From Streptomyces sp. TSRI0281 (lineage in GTDB: Bacteria; Actinomycetota; Actinomycetes; Streptomycetales; Streptomycetaceae), in assembly GCF_001905125.1 (NCBI RefSeq), contig NZ_LWLE01000012.1:1-64000 (forward strand): a stretch of DNA of 64,000 nucleotides, given 5' to 3'. A program made the position numbers and the translations under genes. How positions within the stretch are numbered: position 1 is the first letter of the stretch; each line of letters opens with the position of its first letter. The notes beneath the pieces were generated by a model. It ran no database searches and was not told the DNA's origin. It worked only from the letters and a program-made list of their open reading frames with translations. Below are positions 44,372 to 52,993 of this stretch, one piece after another.

Positions 44372-44428
44372 TTGACGCGCCCAAGTGATCCGATGAATAT
44401 TCGCTCCGTACAGCAAAGCGATCATCGG
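44372..44428 (+). promoter_or_regulatory. Promoter/operator of the deoxysugar operon
   Basis: TTGACG (44372-44377) and, after 17-18 bases, GAATAT/AATATT form a likely promoter. GATCCGATGAAT (44387-44398) overlaps the -10, and ATCATCGG (44421-44428) is the inverse form of the CCGATGAT core 21 bases further on. Both resemble the elements before the alpha-L-fucosidase gene. A repressor site is inferred. Confidence 0.5.
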
Positions 44429-44444
44429 GGAGGGCGGCAGAGAC

Positions 44445-45440
44445 ATGCGGCGCAACAGGCTCGGACGCAGTGCGGTCGAGATCACCGAACTGTCCTTCGG
44501 GGCAGCGGCCATCGGCAATCTCTTCACCGCCGTCGCTCCGGAACAGGCCGCGGCCGCCGTCGACGCCGCCTGGGACGAGGGCGTCCGCTACTTCGACACG
44601 GCGCCGCACTACGGCCTCGGCCTCTCCGAACGGCGGCTCGGCGAAGCCCTGCGCACCAGGCCCCGCGACACCTACACGGTGTCGACCAAGGTCGGGCGGA
44701 TCCTCGAACCGCTGCCCCCCGGCGAAGTGCCGCCCGGCGACCGGCTCTCCGAAGGATTCGCCGTACCCGCCACCCACCGGCGCCGCTGGGACTTCAGCGC
44801 CGACGGAGTCCGCCGCAGCATCGAGGACAGCCTCGATCGCCTCGGCCTCGACCGCATCGACATCGTCTATCTGCACGACCCCGACGACCACGGGGAGGCG
44901 GCCTTCCGCGAGGCGTATCCGGCGCTGGAGAAGCTGCGCGCCGAAGGAGTCGTCGGGGCGATCGGCGCCGGGATGAACGAGACGGCGATGCTCACCCGGT
45001 TCCTGTGCGACACCGACGTCGACACCGTCCTGTGCGCGGGCCGCTACACCCTCCTCGACCAGAGTGCGCTGACCGGCCTGCTGCCCGAGGCCGCCGCCCG
45101 CGGCAAGAGCGTCGTCGTCGGCGGAGTCTTCAACTCCGGGCTGCTCGCCGACCCGCGCCCCGGCGCACGCTACGACTACGCCGCCGCCCCCCTGTCGCTG
45201 CTCGACCGCGCCCTGCGCATGAAGGCGGTCGCCGAGGGGCACGGCGTCCCGTTGCGCGCCGCCGCCCTGCGCTTCCCGCTCGCCCACCCGGCCGTCGCCG
45301 GGGTGCTCGTCGGGACGCGTTCCCCCGACGAGGTGCACGACGCTGCCGCCCAGTTGCGCCGCGAGATCCCGGACGGGCTCTGGGACGATCTGCGCGCCGA
45401 AGGGCTGCTGAGCACCACCGGACACGAGGACGGGAACTGA
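44445..45440 (+). CDS. Aldo/keto reductase (probable L-fucose or related sugar dehydrogenase)
   Basis: A 331-residue NAD(P)-dependent AKR with TIM-barrel motifs: FGAAAIGNLF, YFDTAPHYGLGLSERRLGEA (catalytic Asp and Tyr), TKVGR (Lys), LGLDRIDIVYLHDPDDH (His). The long LSERRLGEALRTRPRDTY and PATHRRRWDFSADGVRRSIE sections fit the D-threo-aldose/L-fucose dehydrogenase subgroup, which oxidises the sugar to its lactone. It heads an operon with a mutarotase 1 base and a lactonase 315 bases downstream of its end. The exact sugar is inferred from context. Confidence 0.85.
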   Translation: MRRNRLGRSAVEITELSFGAAAIGNLFTAVAPEQAAAAVDAAWDEGVRYFDTAPHYGLGLSERRLGEALRTRPRDTYTVSTKVGRILEPLPPGEVPPGDRLSEGFAVPATHRRRWDFSADGVRRSIEDSLDRLGLDRIDIVYLHDPDDHGEAAFREAYPALEKLRAEGVVGAIGAGMNETAMLTRFLCDTDVDTVLCAGRYTLLDQSALTGLLPEAAARGKSVVVGGVFNSGLLADPRPGARYDYAAAPLSLLDRALRMKAVAEGHGVPLRAAALRFPLAHPAVAGVLVGTRSPDEVHDAAAQLRREIPDGLWDDLRAEGLLSTTGHEDGN

Positions 45441-45441
45441 C

Positions 45442-45753
45442 ATGAGGGTCGCCCTGCACACCAAGATCCGCGCCGACCGCGTCGAGGAGTACGAAGCCGC
45501 CCACCGCGAAGTCCCGGCGGAACTCACCCGTGCCATCCGCGCCGCGGGTGCCACCTCCTGGACGATCTGGCGCAGCGGCACCGACCTCTTCCACCTCATC
45601 GAGTGCGCGGACTACGCCCGGCTCCTGGCCGAACTGGAGCAGCTCCCGGTCAATGTCGCCTGGCAGGCCCGGATGGACCAATTGCTCGATGTCGCCCACG
45701 ACTACACGGCGGACGGCGCCGAAGCCGGACTGCCCGTCGCCTGGGAGCTGTGA
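45442..45753 (+). CDS. L-rhamnose/L-fucose mutarotase family protein
   Basis: A 103-residue small dimeric-type protein with the RhaM-family pattern: MRVALHTKIRADRVEEYEAA at the start, TSWTIWRSGTDLFHLIECAD in the middle and NVAWQARMDQLL at the end. It interconverts alpha and beta anomers of 6-deoxysugars so the dehydrogenase sees the right form. It begins 1 base after the aldo/keto reductase stop and ends 1 base before the next ATG, a tight operon. Confidence 0.87.
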   Translation: MRVALHTKIRADRVEEYEAAHREVPAELTRAIRAAGATSWTIWRSGTDLFHLIECADYARLLAELEQLPVNVAWQARMDQLLDVAHDYTADGAEAGLPVAWEL

Positions 45754-45754
45754 C

Positions 45755-46660
45755 ATGACACCCCCCGAAGCCTCCCCCGCGGACCCGGCGGCTCCCGCGG
45801 ACCCGGAGGTTCCCGTACCGGCCGTCGACGCCCATCACCATGTCTGGGACCTCGCCGTACGCGACCAGGAATGGATCACCGGCGAGGAACTGGCGCCCAT
45901 CCGGCGCACCTTCACCCTCGCCGATCTGGAGCCCGAGGCCCGCGCCGCGGGGGTGTACGCCACCGTCCTGGTCCAGACGGTCACCGTCGCCGAGGAGACC
46001 CCCGAATTCCTCGCGCTCGCCGACGGCAGCGACCTGGTCGCGGGTGTCGTCGGCTGGAGCGATCTCACCGCTCCCGGCATCGCCGACACCCTCGCCGCGC
46101 TGCGCGCCCTGCCCGGCGGCGACCGGCTCGTGGGCCTGCGCCACCAGGTCCAGGGCGAACCCGATCCCGAGTGGCTGCTGCGGCCCGATGTGCTGCGGGG
46201 GCTGTCCGCCGTCGCCGACGCCGGACTCGTCTACGACCTCATCGTCCTGCCGCACCAGCTGCCCGCCGCCGCGAAGGCCGCCGCCCTGCTGCCCGGACTC
46301 ACCTTCGTCCTCGACCACGCCGGCAAACCGCCCATCGCGGCGCGGCGCACCCGTCCCTGGGCCGACGACCTCAGGGCCCTGGCCGCCCTCCCCAACACGG
46401 TCGGCAAACTCTCCGGACTGGTCACCGAGGCCGACCCGCGCACCTGGACCGTCCAGGAGCTGCGCCCGTACACCGACACGCTCCTGGACGCCTTCGGGCC
46501 GGACCGGCTGATGTTCGGCTCCGACTGGCCGGTGTGCCGGCTCGCGGCGAGCTACGCGGAGGTCGTCGACGCCGCACGTACCCTCACCGCGCACCTCACC
46601 GGGGACGAGCGCCGGGCCGTGTTCGCGGACACCGCCACCCGCGTCTACGGAATCGGCTGA
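45755..46660 (+). CDS. Amidohydrolase-family lactonase (probable L-fuconolactonase)
   Basis: A 301-residue TIM-barrel amidohydrolase of the amidohydro-2 group that includes L-fucono- and L-rhamnono-1,5-lactonases. Motifs are VDAHHHVWD near the N-terminus, LRHQVQGEPDPEWL, FVLDHAGKPPI and LMFGSDWPVC, which supply the His and Asp ligands. In this operon it would open the lactone made by the aldo/keto reductase. The later steps (dehydratase, aldolase) are not in the window. Confidence 0.85.
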   Translation: MTPPEASPADPAAPADPEVPVPAVDAHHHVWDLAVRDQEWITGEELAPIRRTFTLADLEPEARAAGVYATVLVQTVTVAEETPEFLALADGSDLVAGVVGWSDLTAPGIADTLAALRALPGGDRLVGLRHQVQGEPDPEWLLRPDVLRGLSAVADAGLVYDLIVLPHQLPAAAKAAALLPGLTFVLDHAGKPPIAARRTRPWADDLRALAALPNTVGKLSGLVTEADPRTWTVQELRPYTDTLLDAFGPDRLMFGSDWPVCRLAASYAEVVDAARTLTAHLTGDERRAVFADTATRVYGIG

Positions 46661-46747
46661 GGCACCCGCGACCCCGGGAGACCCCGGCGGACCCGCCCGG
46701 GGGCCGTTGGGGAGGCACCCGTCAACGGCCTGCGGCAGGCTGGGTGC

Positions 46748-47608
46748 ATGCCCGAACTGCCGGAAGTCGAAGCCCTGCGGGTCTTCCTCGGCGACCACCT
46801 GGTCGGCAAGGAGATCGCCCGCGTCCTGCCGCTCGCGATCAGCGTCCTCAAGACGTACGACCCGCCGCTCTCCGCTCTGACGGGCGGCACCGTCACCTCC
46901 GTGTCCCGGCACGGCAAATTCCTGGACATCGGGGTGGGCCCGCTGCATCTGGTCACCCACCTCGCGCGGGCCGGCTGGCTCCAGTGGAAGGACAGCTTCC
47001 CGGCCACCCCGCCCCGCCCCGGCAAAGGGCCCCTCGCGCTGCGCACCGTACTGAGCGGCGGCGACGGCTTCGACCTGACGGAGATGGGCACCACCAAACG
47101 CCTCGCCGTCCATCTGGTGCGTGATCCCGCGGAGATCCCCGGCGTCGCCCGGCTCGGGCCGGACCCGCTCGCCGACTCCTTCGACCGCGACGCGTTCGCC
47201 GCCCTCCTCGACGGGGAACGGCGCCAGATCAAGGGCGCCCTGCGCGATCAGTCCCTGATCGCGGGCATCGGCAACGCCTACAGCGACGAGATCCTGCACG
47301 TCGCGAAGATGTCACCGTTCAAGCGCACCAACAGCCTCGGCGAGGACGACATCACCCATCTGTACACCGCGCTGCGCACCACGCTGGAGGACGCCGTCGC
47401 ACGCTCCAGCGGCCTCGCCGCCGGAAAGCTCAAGGCCGAGAAGAAGAGCGGTATGCGGGTCCACGGCCGCGCCGGAGCACCCTGCCCGGTCTGCGGCGAC
47501 ACCATCCTGGAGGTCTCGTTCAGCGACTCCTCGCTCCAGTACTGCCCCACCTGCCAGACCGGCGGCAAACCGCTCGCCGACCGGCGTCTGTCCAAGCTCC
47601 TCAAATAG
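46748..47608 (+). CDS. Formamidopyrimidine-DNA glycosylase family (Fpg/Nei) enzyme
   Basis: A 286-residue DNA base-excision repair glycosylase/AP lyase. The N-terminal PELPEVEALR gives the catalytic Pro (after Met removal) and Glu. The helix-two-turn-helix has GALRDQSLIAGIGNAYSDEI. The C-terminal zinc finger is CPVCG..YCPTC, with KPLADRRLSKLL beyond the usual end. It removes oxidised bases. The usual Arg in the zinc finger tip is not certain here, so Fpg against Nei cannot be decided. Confidence 0.92.
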   Translation: MPELPEVEALRVFLGDHLVGKEIARVLPLAISVLKTYDPPLSALTGGTVTSVSRHGKFLDIGVGPLHLVTHLARAGWLQWKDSFPATPPRPGKGPLALRTVLSGGDGFDLTEMGTTKRLAVHLVRDPAEIPGVARLGPDPLADSFDRDAFAALLDGERRQIKGALRDQSLIAGIGNAYSDEILHVAKMSPFKRTNSLGEDDITHLYTALRTTLEDAVARSSGLAAGKLKAEKKSGMRVHGRAGAPCPVCGDTILEVSFSDSSLQYCPTCQTGGKPLADRRLSKLLK

Positions 47609-47669
47609 CGGGAGGAACCCCGGCAGCAGTCGGGCCACCACCCCCTCGCAGCACCTACACTCCGGCCTC

Positions 47670-48422
47670 ATGCTGCGCGTACTCGCCGTCGACGACGAAC
47701 AACCCGCCCTGGAGGAACTCCTCTACCTCCTGCGCGCCGACCCCCGCATCCGCAGCGCCGAGGGCGCGGGCGGGGCCACCGAGGCGCTGCGCCGCATCGG
47801 CGCCGCCGTCGACGCGGGCCCCGACGACCCGAGCGCCATCGACGTGGTCTTCCTCGACATCCACATGGCCGGCCTCACCGGCCTCGACGTCGCCCAGCTG
47901 CTGGCCGGATTCGCCGCGCCCCCGCTGATCGTCTTCGTCACCGCCCACGAAGGCTTCGCCGTCCACGCCTTCGACCTCAAGGCCGTGGACTACGTCCTCA
48001 AACCCGTCCGCCGGGAACGGCTCGCCGAAGCCGTGCGCCGCGTCGCCGAACAGGTCCAGGACCGCTCCGCGCCCGTCCACGACATCGCCGCGGACCAGAT
48101 CCCGGTCGAACTCGGCGGCGTCATCCGGTTCATCCCCGTGGACGACATCGCGTACGCCGAGGCGCAGGGCGACTACGCCCGGCTGCACACCGCCACCGGC
48201 AGCCATCTCGTCCGCATCCCGCTCACCACCCTCGAAGAACGCTGGCGCTCCCGCGGCTTCGTCCGTATCCACCGCCGCCATCTCGTGGCGCTCGGCCGCA
48301 TCGACGAACTCCGGCTCGACGCGGGCAGCATGAGCGTCCGCGTCGGCGACGCGGAACTGGCCGTCAGCCGCCGCCACACCCGCTCCCTGCGCGATCTCCT
48401 GATGCGTCAGACCAGCCGCTGA
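47670..48422 (+). CDS. LytTR-family response regulator
   Basis: A 250-residue regulator. The receiver (1-125) has acidic VDDEQPALEE, phospho-Asp in VVFLDIHMAG, and Lys in VDYVLKPVRR. The LytTR DNA-binding domain (about 150-248) has IPVDDIAYAEAQGDYARLHT and FVRIHRRHLVALGRID. It is the partner of the LytS-like kinase at 50333; the two transport genes between are the likely targets. Spacing to the next gene is 64 bases. Confidence 0.94.
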   Translation: MLRVLAVDDEQPALEELLYLLRADPRIRSAEGAGGATEALRRIGAAVDAGPDDPSAIDVVFLDIHMAGLTGLDVAQLLAGFAAPPLIVFVTAHEGFAVHAFDLKAVDYVLKPVRRERLAEAVRRVAEQVQDRSAPVHDIAADQIPVELGGVIRFIPVDDIAYAEAQGDYARLHTATGSHLVRIPLTTLEERWRSRGFVRIHRRHLVALGRIDELRLDAGSMSVRVGDAELAVSRRHTRSLRDLLMRQTSR

Positions 48423-48486
48423 CCTGGAGCTACCGGGGCGGCGAAACCTTCCCAGCGGGGCCGGGCCGCGCCTACACTCCGGGCTC

Positions 48487-48849
48487 ATGTCCGCAGAGCC
48501 CACGTCCCGGCGCGAAGTGGTCACGGGGGAGCCGCGGCGGGTCCGTCCGCTGCCCCGTTACCGCACCCAGTCGGAGATCGACGAGCAGACCGCCCTGGGC
48601 GGCGCCTACGTACGCTCGCTGATGCGCAGCCAGCTCCGCGCCGGGATCACCGCCTTCGCCGTGCTCGCGCTCGTCGCGGGCACCCTCCCCCTCGTCTTCG
48701 CCGCGCTGCACAGTTCGGCCCTTGTCTGGGCGGTGCTCGGCTTCGGCGCCTACCCGCCGCTCACCCTGACCGCCTGGTGGTACGTCCGCCGGGCCGAACG
48801 CAACGAGAGCGACTTCGCCAGACTCGTGGAAGGCCGCCCCGCACCGTGA
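48487..48849 (+). CDS. Small membrane protein (DUF485-like) of a symporter operon
   Basis: A 120-residue protein with a basic, soluble N-terminus (about 45 residues, SEIDEQTALGGAYVRSLMRS) and two hydrophobic helices (GITAFAVLALVAGTLPLVFA; WAVLGFGAYPPLTLTAWWYV). Small DUF485-type proteins accompany acetate/pyruvate-type SSS symporters in many bacteria, and this one overlaps the symporter start by 4 bases (GTGA), which supports a joint role. Confidence 0.8.
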   Translation: MSAEPTSRREVVTGEPRRVRPLPRYRTQSEIDEQTALGGAYVRSLMRSQLRAGITAFAVLALVAGTLPLVFAALHSSALVWAVLGFGAYPPLTLTAWWYVRRAERNESDFARLVEGRPAP

Positions 48850-50336
48850 GCGAACCCGACCACCTGGCGTCGTGGGTGGCGGTCGCCCTCGTCGTCCTGG
48901 CCACCGTCCTCGTCGGCGGATTCGGTCTGCGCATCTCCCGTACGACCTCCGACTTCTACGTCGCGTCACGCACCGTACGGCCCCGCCTCAACGCCGCCGC
49001 GATCAGTGGCGAGTACCTCTCCGCGGCCTCCTTCCTGGGCGTCGCGGGCCTGGTTCTCGTGCACGGACCCGACATGCTCTGGTACCCGGTCGGATACACC
49101 GCCGGATATCTCGTGCTCCTCGTGTTCGTCGCCGCGCCGCTGCGCCGCTCCGGGGCGTACACCCTGCCCGACTTCGCCGAAGGGCGGCTCGAATCGCGGC
49201 AGGTGCGCCGGCTGGTCAGCGTCTTCGTGGTCGGCGCGGGCTGGCTGTACCTCGTGCCGCAGCTCCAGGGCGCCGGACTCACCCTGAAGATCCTCACCGG
49301 GGCACCCGGCTGGCTCGGCGATGTGCTCGTCGCCTCCGTCGTGGTGATCGCGGTCGCGGCGGGCGGGATGCGCTCCATCACCTTCGTCCAGGTGTTCCAG
49401 TACTGGCTGAAACTGACCGCCCTCCTCGTCCCCGCGATCTTCCTCGTGCTGGCCTGGCGGGGCGACGGGCAGCCCCGCGTCAGCTTCGACGGCGAGCTCT
49501 CCGTCTTCCGCGCCGACCACCCGCTCTACGCCACCTACGGGCTGATCGTGGCGACCTTCCTCGGCACCATGGGGCTGCCCCACGTCGTCGTCCGCTTCTA
49601 CACCAGCCCCAACGGCCGCGACGCCCGCCGCACCACGGTCGCCGTCCTCGCCCTCGTCGGCACCTTCTATCTGCTGCCGCCCGTCTACGGGGCGCTGGGC
49701 CGGCTGTACGCCCCCGAACTCCGGCACGGACCGGACGCGGACGCCGCCGTGCTGCTGCTGCCCACCCGGGTCATCGGCGGGCTCGGCGGCGATCTGCTCG
49801 GTGCCCTCGTCGCGGGCGGCGCGTTCGCCGCGTTCCTGTCCACCGCCTCCGGACTCACCATGGCCGTCGCCGGAGTCATCACCCAGGACGTCCTGCCCTC
49901 GCGCGGGGTACGCCACTTCCGGCTGGCGACCGTGCTCGCCATCGCCGTACCGCTGGGCGCCTCCCTGCTGGTCAGCCGGGTGCCGGTGGCCGACTCGGTG
50001 GGCATGGCCTTCGCGGTCTCCGCGTCGTCGTTCTGCCCGCTGCTGGTGCTCGGCATCTGGTGGCGGCGGCTCACCCCGCCCGGGGCGATGGCCGGACTGC
50101 TGCTGGGCGGCGGCTCGGCGCTGGTCGCGGTGACCATCACGGTCAGCGGTGCCGTACGGCCGCCCGGCTGGCCGCACGCCCTGCTCGCCTGGCCCGCGGT
50201 CTGGTCCGTGCCGGTCGGCTTCCTGGCGATGGTCCTGGTGTCGCTCGCCACCCCCGGCCGGATACCCCCGGGCACCAACGCCGCCATGACCCGCTTCCAT
50301 CTGCCGGAAGCCCTCAGCTCCGGGAGGGAGCGATGA
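48846..50336 (+). CDS. Sodium:solute symporter (SSS family)
   Basis: A 496-residue symporter with about 13 membrane helices. The SSS signatures are TSDFYVASRTVRPRLNAAAI, GEYLSAASFLGVAGL, YTLPDFAEGR and LPHVVVRFYTSPNGRDARRT, as in acetate/monocarboxylate carriers (ActP, MctC). It lies between a LytTR regulator and a LytS-type kinase, an arrangement known for pyruvate-responsive transport systems elsewhere; pyruvate or a related monocarboxylate is the best guess. Starts with GTG; ends in an ATGA overlap with the kinase. Confidence 0.92.
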   Translation: MSEPDHLASWVAVALVVLATVLVGGFGLRISRTTSDFYVASRTVRPRLNAAAISGEYLSAASFLGVAGLVLVHGPDMLWYPVGYTAGYLVLLVFVAAPLRRSGAYTLPDFAEGRLESRQVRRLVSVFVVGAGWLYLVPQLQGAGLTLKILTGAPGWLGDVLVASVVVIAVAAGGMRSITFVQVFQYWLKLTALLVPAIFLVLAWRGDGQPRVSFDGELSVFRADHPLYATYGLIVATFLGTMGLPHVVVRFYTSPNGRDARRTTVAVLALVGTFYLLPPVYGALGRLYAPELRHGPDADAAVLLLPTRVIGGLGGDLLGALVAGGAFAAFLSTASGLTMAVAGVITQDVLPSRGVRHFRLATVLAIAVPLGASLLVSRVPVADSVGMAFAVSASSFCPLLVLGIWWRRLTPPGAMAGLLLGGGSALVAVTITVSGAVRPPGWPHALLAWPAVWSVPVGFLAMVLVSLATPGRIPPGTNAAMTRFHLPEALSSGRER

Positions 50337-51523
50337 CCGGGGCGGGGATCGCCGCACTGGCCGTACTGGCGGTGCTGCTGTCCGGTACGGGCTTCCTGCT
50401 CGGGCGCCGCACCGCGCGCCGCGTACGCCCCAGCGATGTCGGCACGCCGGTCGAGCACGCCACGTTCGAGACCCTGCACACCGCGTCCCTCGCGGCGCCA
50501 CCGCTGCGCGCCGGGCTCACCGAGGAGAGCGCCCGCAAGTCGGCCCGCGGACTGCGTTCACTGCTGGGCACGGACGCGCTCTGCCTCACCGACCGCGACC
50601 GGGTCCTGGTCTGGGACGGTAACGGGCACCATCACGGCAAGGACGTGATGGACCAGGTGCGGGGCCTGCTCGGCAGCGGCCGCGACACCGCGTTCCCCAG
50701 TGACTGCGGTGACATCGACTGCCCGCTGCGGTGGGCCGTCGCCGTCCCGCTGACCGTCGACCACCGGGTCCTGGGCACGCTGGTCGCCTACGCGCCGCGG
50801 GAGTCGGCGGTGCTGGCCAGGGCCGCCGGCGAGGTGGCGCGCTGGGTCTGCGTACAGCTGGAACTCGCCGAGCTCGACCGCTCCCGCACCCAGCTCATCG
50901 AGGCCGAGATCAGGGCCCTGCGCGCCCAGATCTCCCCGCACTTCATCTTCAACTCACTCGCCGCGATCGCCTCGTTCGTCCGGACCGACCCCGAGCAGGC
51001 GCGCGAACTGCTGCTGGAGTTCGCCGACTTCACCCGCTACTCGTTCCGACGCCACGGCGATTTCACCACCCTGGCCGACGAACTGCACTCCATCGACCAG
51101 TACCTGGCACTGGTCCGGGCCCGGTTCGGTGAACGCCTCGCGGTCACCCTCCAGGTCGCCCCCGAAGTCCTGCCGGTCTCGCTGCCGTTCCTCTGCCTCC
51201 AGCCCCTCGTCGAGAACGCCGTCAAGCACGGGCTCGAAGGCGCCGTCACCACCAGCCGCATCACCATCAGTGCCCTGGACGCCGGGTCCGAGGCCGAGGT
51301 CGTCATCGAGGACGACGGCATCGGGATGGACCCGGAGCGGCTGCGGCAGATCCTGCGCGGCGAGGGCGGCACGTCCACCGGCATCGGACTGCTCAACGTC
51401 GACGAGCGGCTGCGCCAGGTGTACGGAGACGAGTACGGGCTCGTCATCGAGACCGGGGTGGGGGCGGGGATGAAAATAACGCTGCGGCTGCCGAAGTACC
51501 GCGCAGGGGTGCATGGTTCATGA
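50333..51523 (+). CDS. LytS/YehU-type sensor histidine kinase
   Basis: A 396-residue kinase with one N-terminal membrane helix (GIAALAVLAVLLSGTGFLLG), a GAF-like domain (about 65-175; ALCLTDRDRVLVWDG, CGDIDCPLRWAVAVPL) and the His_kinase domain with the H box ISPHFIFNSLAAIASF and N box LVENAVKHGLEG, then GIGMDPERL and GIGLLNVDERL. It should phosphorylate the LytTR regulator at 47670. Unusually regulator and kinase are first and last in the operon, with the transporter between. It overlaps the symporter stop by 4 bases. Confidence 0.94.
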   Translation: MTGAGIAALAVLAVLLSGTGFLLGRRTARRVRPSDVGTPVEHATFETLHTASLAAPPLRAGLTEESARKSARGLRSLLGTDALCLTDRDRVLVWDGNGHHHGKDVMDQVRGLLGSGRDTAFPSDCGDIDCPLRWAVAVPLTVDHRVLGTLVAYAPRESAVLARAAGEVARWVCVQLELAELDRSRTQLIEAEIRALRAQISPHFIFNSLAAIASFVRTDPEQARELLLEFADFTRYSFRRHGDFTTLADELHSIDQYLALVRARFGERLAVTLQVAPEVLPVSLPFLCLQPLVENAVKHGLEGAVTTSRITISALDAGSEAEVVIEDDGIGMDPERLRQILRGEGGTSTGIGLLNVDERLRQVYGDEYGLVIETGVGAGMKITLRLPKYRAGVHGS

Positions 51524-51581
51524 CCCGGCGCACGGCGGTGGTACGAGGACGCGGCGGCGGCGGACGGCGGCGGCGGAGTGT

Positions 51582-52166
51582 TCAGCAGAGATGGACCGCC
51601 AGATGCCCGAGCGGCAGCCCGAGCTGCCACGCGGGGGTCCAGACCTGGTTCTCCTCCCCGTCCTCCGGCTCCACCCCGCCCTTCAGCTCCACCCCATCGG
51701 CCCCGTCCACCCCATCGGCCCCGTCCGCTCCGTCCGCCCGGTCCGCTCCGCGGCCCGGCGGCTCCCAGGGCGGCGGGCCGATCGCGTCGAGGTCCGCGGC
51801 GAGCAGTTCGGTCTCCTCCAGCCACCGCCAGGCGGCCCGCGCCAGCGCGAGATCGGGGTCCCCGGGTTCGTACCGCCGTGCCGCGTCGTCCAGCCGCTCG
51901 CAGACCCACTGCCGCCACGCCGCCCCGTACGCCGTGAGCAGCCGGAGTTCGTTCACCCGCGCCTCCGGCAGGGCTCCGGCCTCCGGCTCGTCGCAGAGGA
52001 AGATCGTGAGTGCGAGGGCATCGCGCCCCGCGCGGAACTCCAGTGTCGTCGGCTCCATCAGGTCGCCGGTCCGCAGCAGCTCGTCGGCTATGTACTCCGT
52101 GTACATCCAGGCCATCGGAACCAGCAGCCCGCCCCCACCGGTCCCCTCGTCACGTTCGGGACGCAT
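51582..52166 (-). CDS. Hypothetical acidic protein
   Basis: A 194-residue cytoplasmic protein I cannot assign. The conserved-looking core (20-125) includes WMYTEYIADELLRTGDLMEP, RDALALTIFLCDE and NELRLLTAYGAAWRQWVCER. A degenerate Asp-Gly-Ala repeat (ADGADGADGVDGADGVE) follows near 145-160. It is divergent from the anti-sigma-like gene and convergent with the kinase gene. Confidence 0.75.
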   Translation of the reverse strand: MRPERDEGTGGGGLLVPMAWMYTEYIADELLRTGDLMEPTTLEFRAGRDALALTIFLCDEPEAGALPEARVNELRLLTAYGAAWRQWVCERLDDAARRYEPGDPDLALARAAWRWLEETELLAADLDAIGPPPWEPPGRGADRADGADGADGVDGADGVELKGGVEPEDGEENQVWTPAWQLGLPLGHLAVHLC

Positions 52167-52277
52167 CCCGCCTCGCCTCTTTCCTCACTCGGCACCGGGC
52201 TTCACCGAGCATTGAACCGGGGGAGGACGCCCCGCGTGGGCAGAAGAGCAGGATCGTTGAGGAGATACGAGGTTGTG

Positions 52278-52475
52278 ATGGCCGCCGACCCCGGCGATGA
52301 CCCGCATGTGCGGCAGCTTCTCGGCGCGTACGTCCTGGACGCGCTGGCGCAGGACGAGGCGTGCCGGGTCTCCGGCCACCTCCAGCTCTGCGACGGGTGC
52401 GCCGCGGTCTATGTGGAGGTGGCGGAGACCTCGGCCCTGCTCGCGCTGCTCAGCGAGGAGGACCTGCTGGACTGA
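52278..52475 (+). CDS. Small zinc anti-sigma-like protein
   Basis: A 65-residue protein with LLGAYVLDALAQDEACRVSG, then HLQLCDGC: the H-x3-C-x2-C zinc motif of anti-sigma domains (ZAS) at about 36-43. A full anti-sigma factor would continue into a membrane helix; here it ends 22 residues after the motif (SALLALLSEEDLLD). It may be a soluble anti-sigma factor. Its 3' end overlaps the ECF sigma gene on the other strand by 67 bases. GAGGAGATACGAGG precedes the ATG. Confidence 0.75.
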   Translation: MAADPGDDPHVRQLLGAYVLDALAQDEACRVSGHLQLCDGCAAVYVEVAETSALLALLSEEDLLD

Positions 52476-52993
52476 CCGTCCGCGCCGTAGCCGGGCAGAT
52501 TGCGCGACAGCAGGCGCAACGCGTAGTACGAACGGGACTTGACGGTGCCCGGCGGGATTCCCAGGACCCGCGCCGTCTCGGCCACGCTCAGCCCCCGGAA
52601 GTAGATCTGCACCAGCACCGCGCGGTGCTCGGGGCTCAGGGTCCGCACCGCCTCCCGCACATCGAGGGTGCGGACCGCCGAGTCCGCGGTGTTCTGCGGC
52701 GCCGGGGCGGTCTCCAGGACGGCGTCGCTCACCTCGACGGGGCGGGCCCGGCGCGACCTGCGGGCGTCGATGGCGAGGCGGCGGCCGACGGTGAAGAGCC
52801 AGGGGCGCATCGAGTCGTAGGGGGCGTCGAACGCCTCCGGATGCTGCCAGGCACGTACCAGGGTCTCCTGGAGCAGGTCCTCGGCGCGTTGCCGGTCGCC
52901 GAACGTGAGGCCGAGCAGGAAGTGGAACAGCGCGGGGCCGTGCTCCCGCTGCAACGCGGCGAGGGCCCGCTCATCGGTCGTCGTGGTGGTCAT
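52409..52993 (-). CDS. ECF-family RNA polymerase sigma factor
   Basis: A 194-residue extracytoplasmic-function sigma factor. Region 2 has DRQRAEDLLQETLVRAWQHP and RPWLFTVGRRLAIDARR; region 4 has LSPEHRAVLVQIYFRGLSVA followed by ETARVLGIPPGTVKSRSYYA. About 20 Ser-rich residues form a tail beyond region 4 (SSRSSSLSSASRAEVSAT); these are encoded by the part overlapping the anti-sigma-like gene. ATG 52993 follows GAGAGGA. Confidence 0.93.
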   Translation of the reverse strand: MTTTTTDERALAALQREHGPALFHFLLGLTFGDRQRAEDLLQETLVRAWQHPEAFDAPYDSMRPWLFTVGRRLAIDARRSRRARPVEVSDAVLETAPAPQNTADSAVRTLDVREAVRTLSPEHRAVLVQIYFRGLSVAETARVLGIPPGTVKSRSYYALRLLSRNLPGYGADGQSSRSSSLSSASRAEVSATST

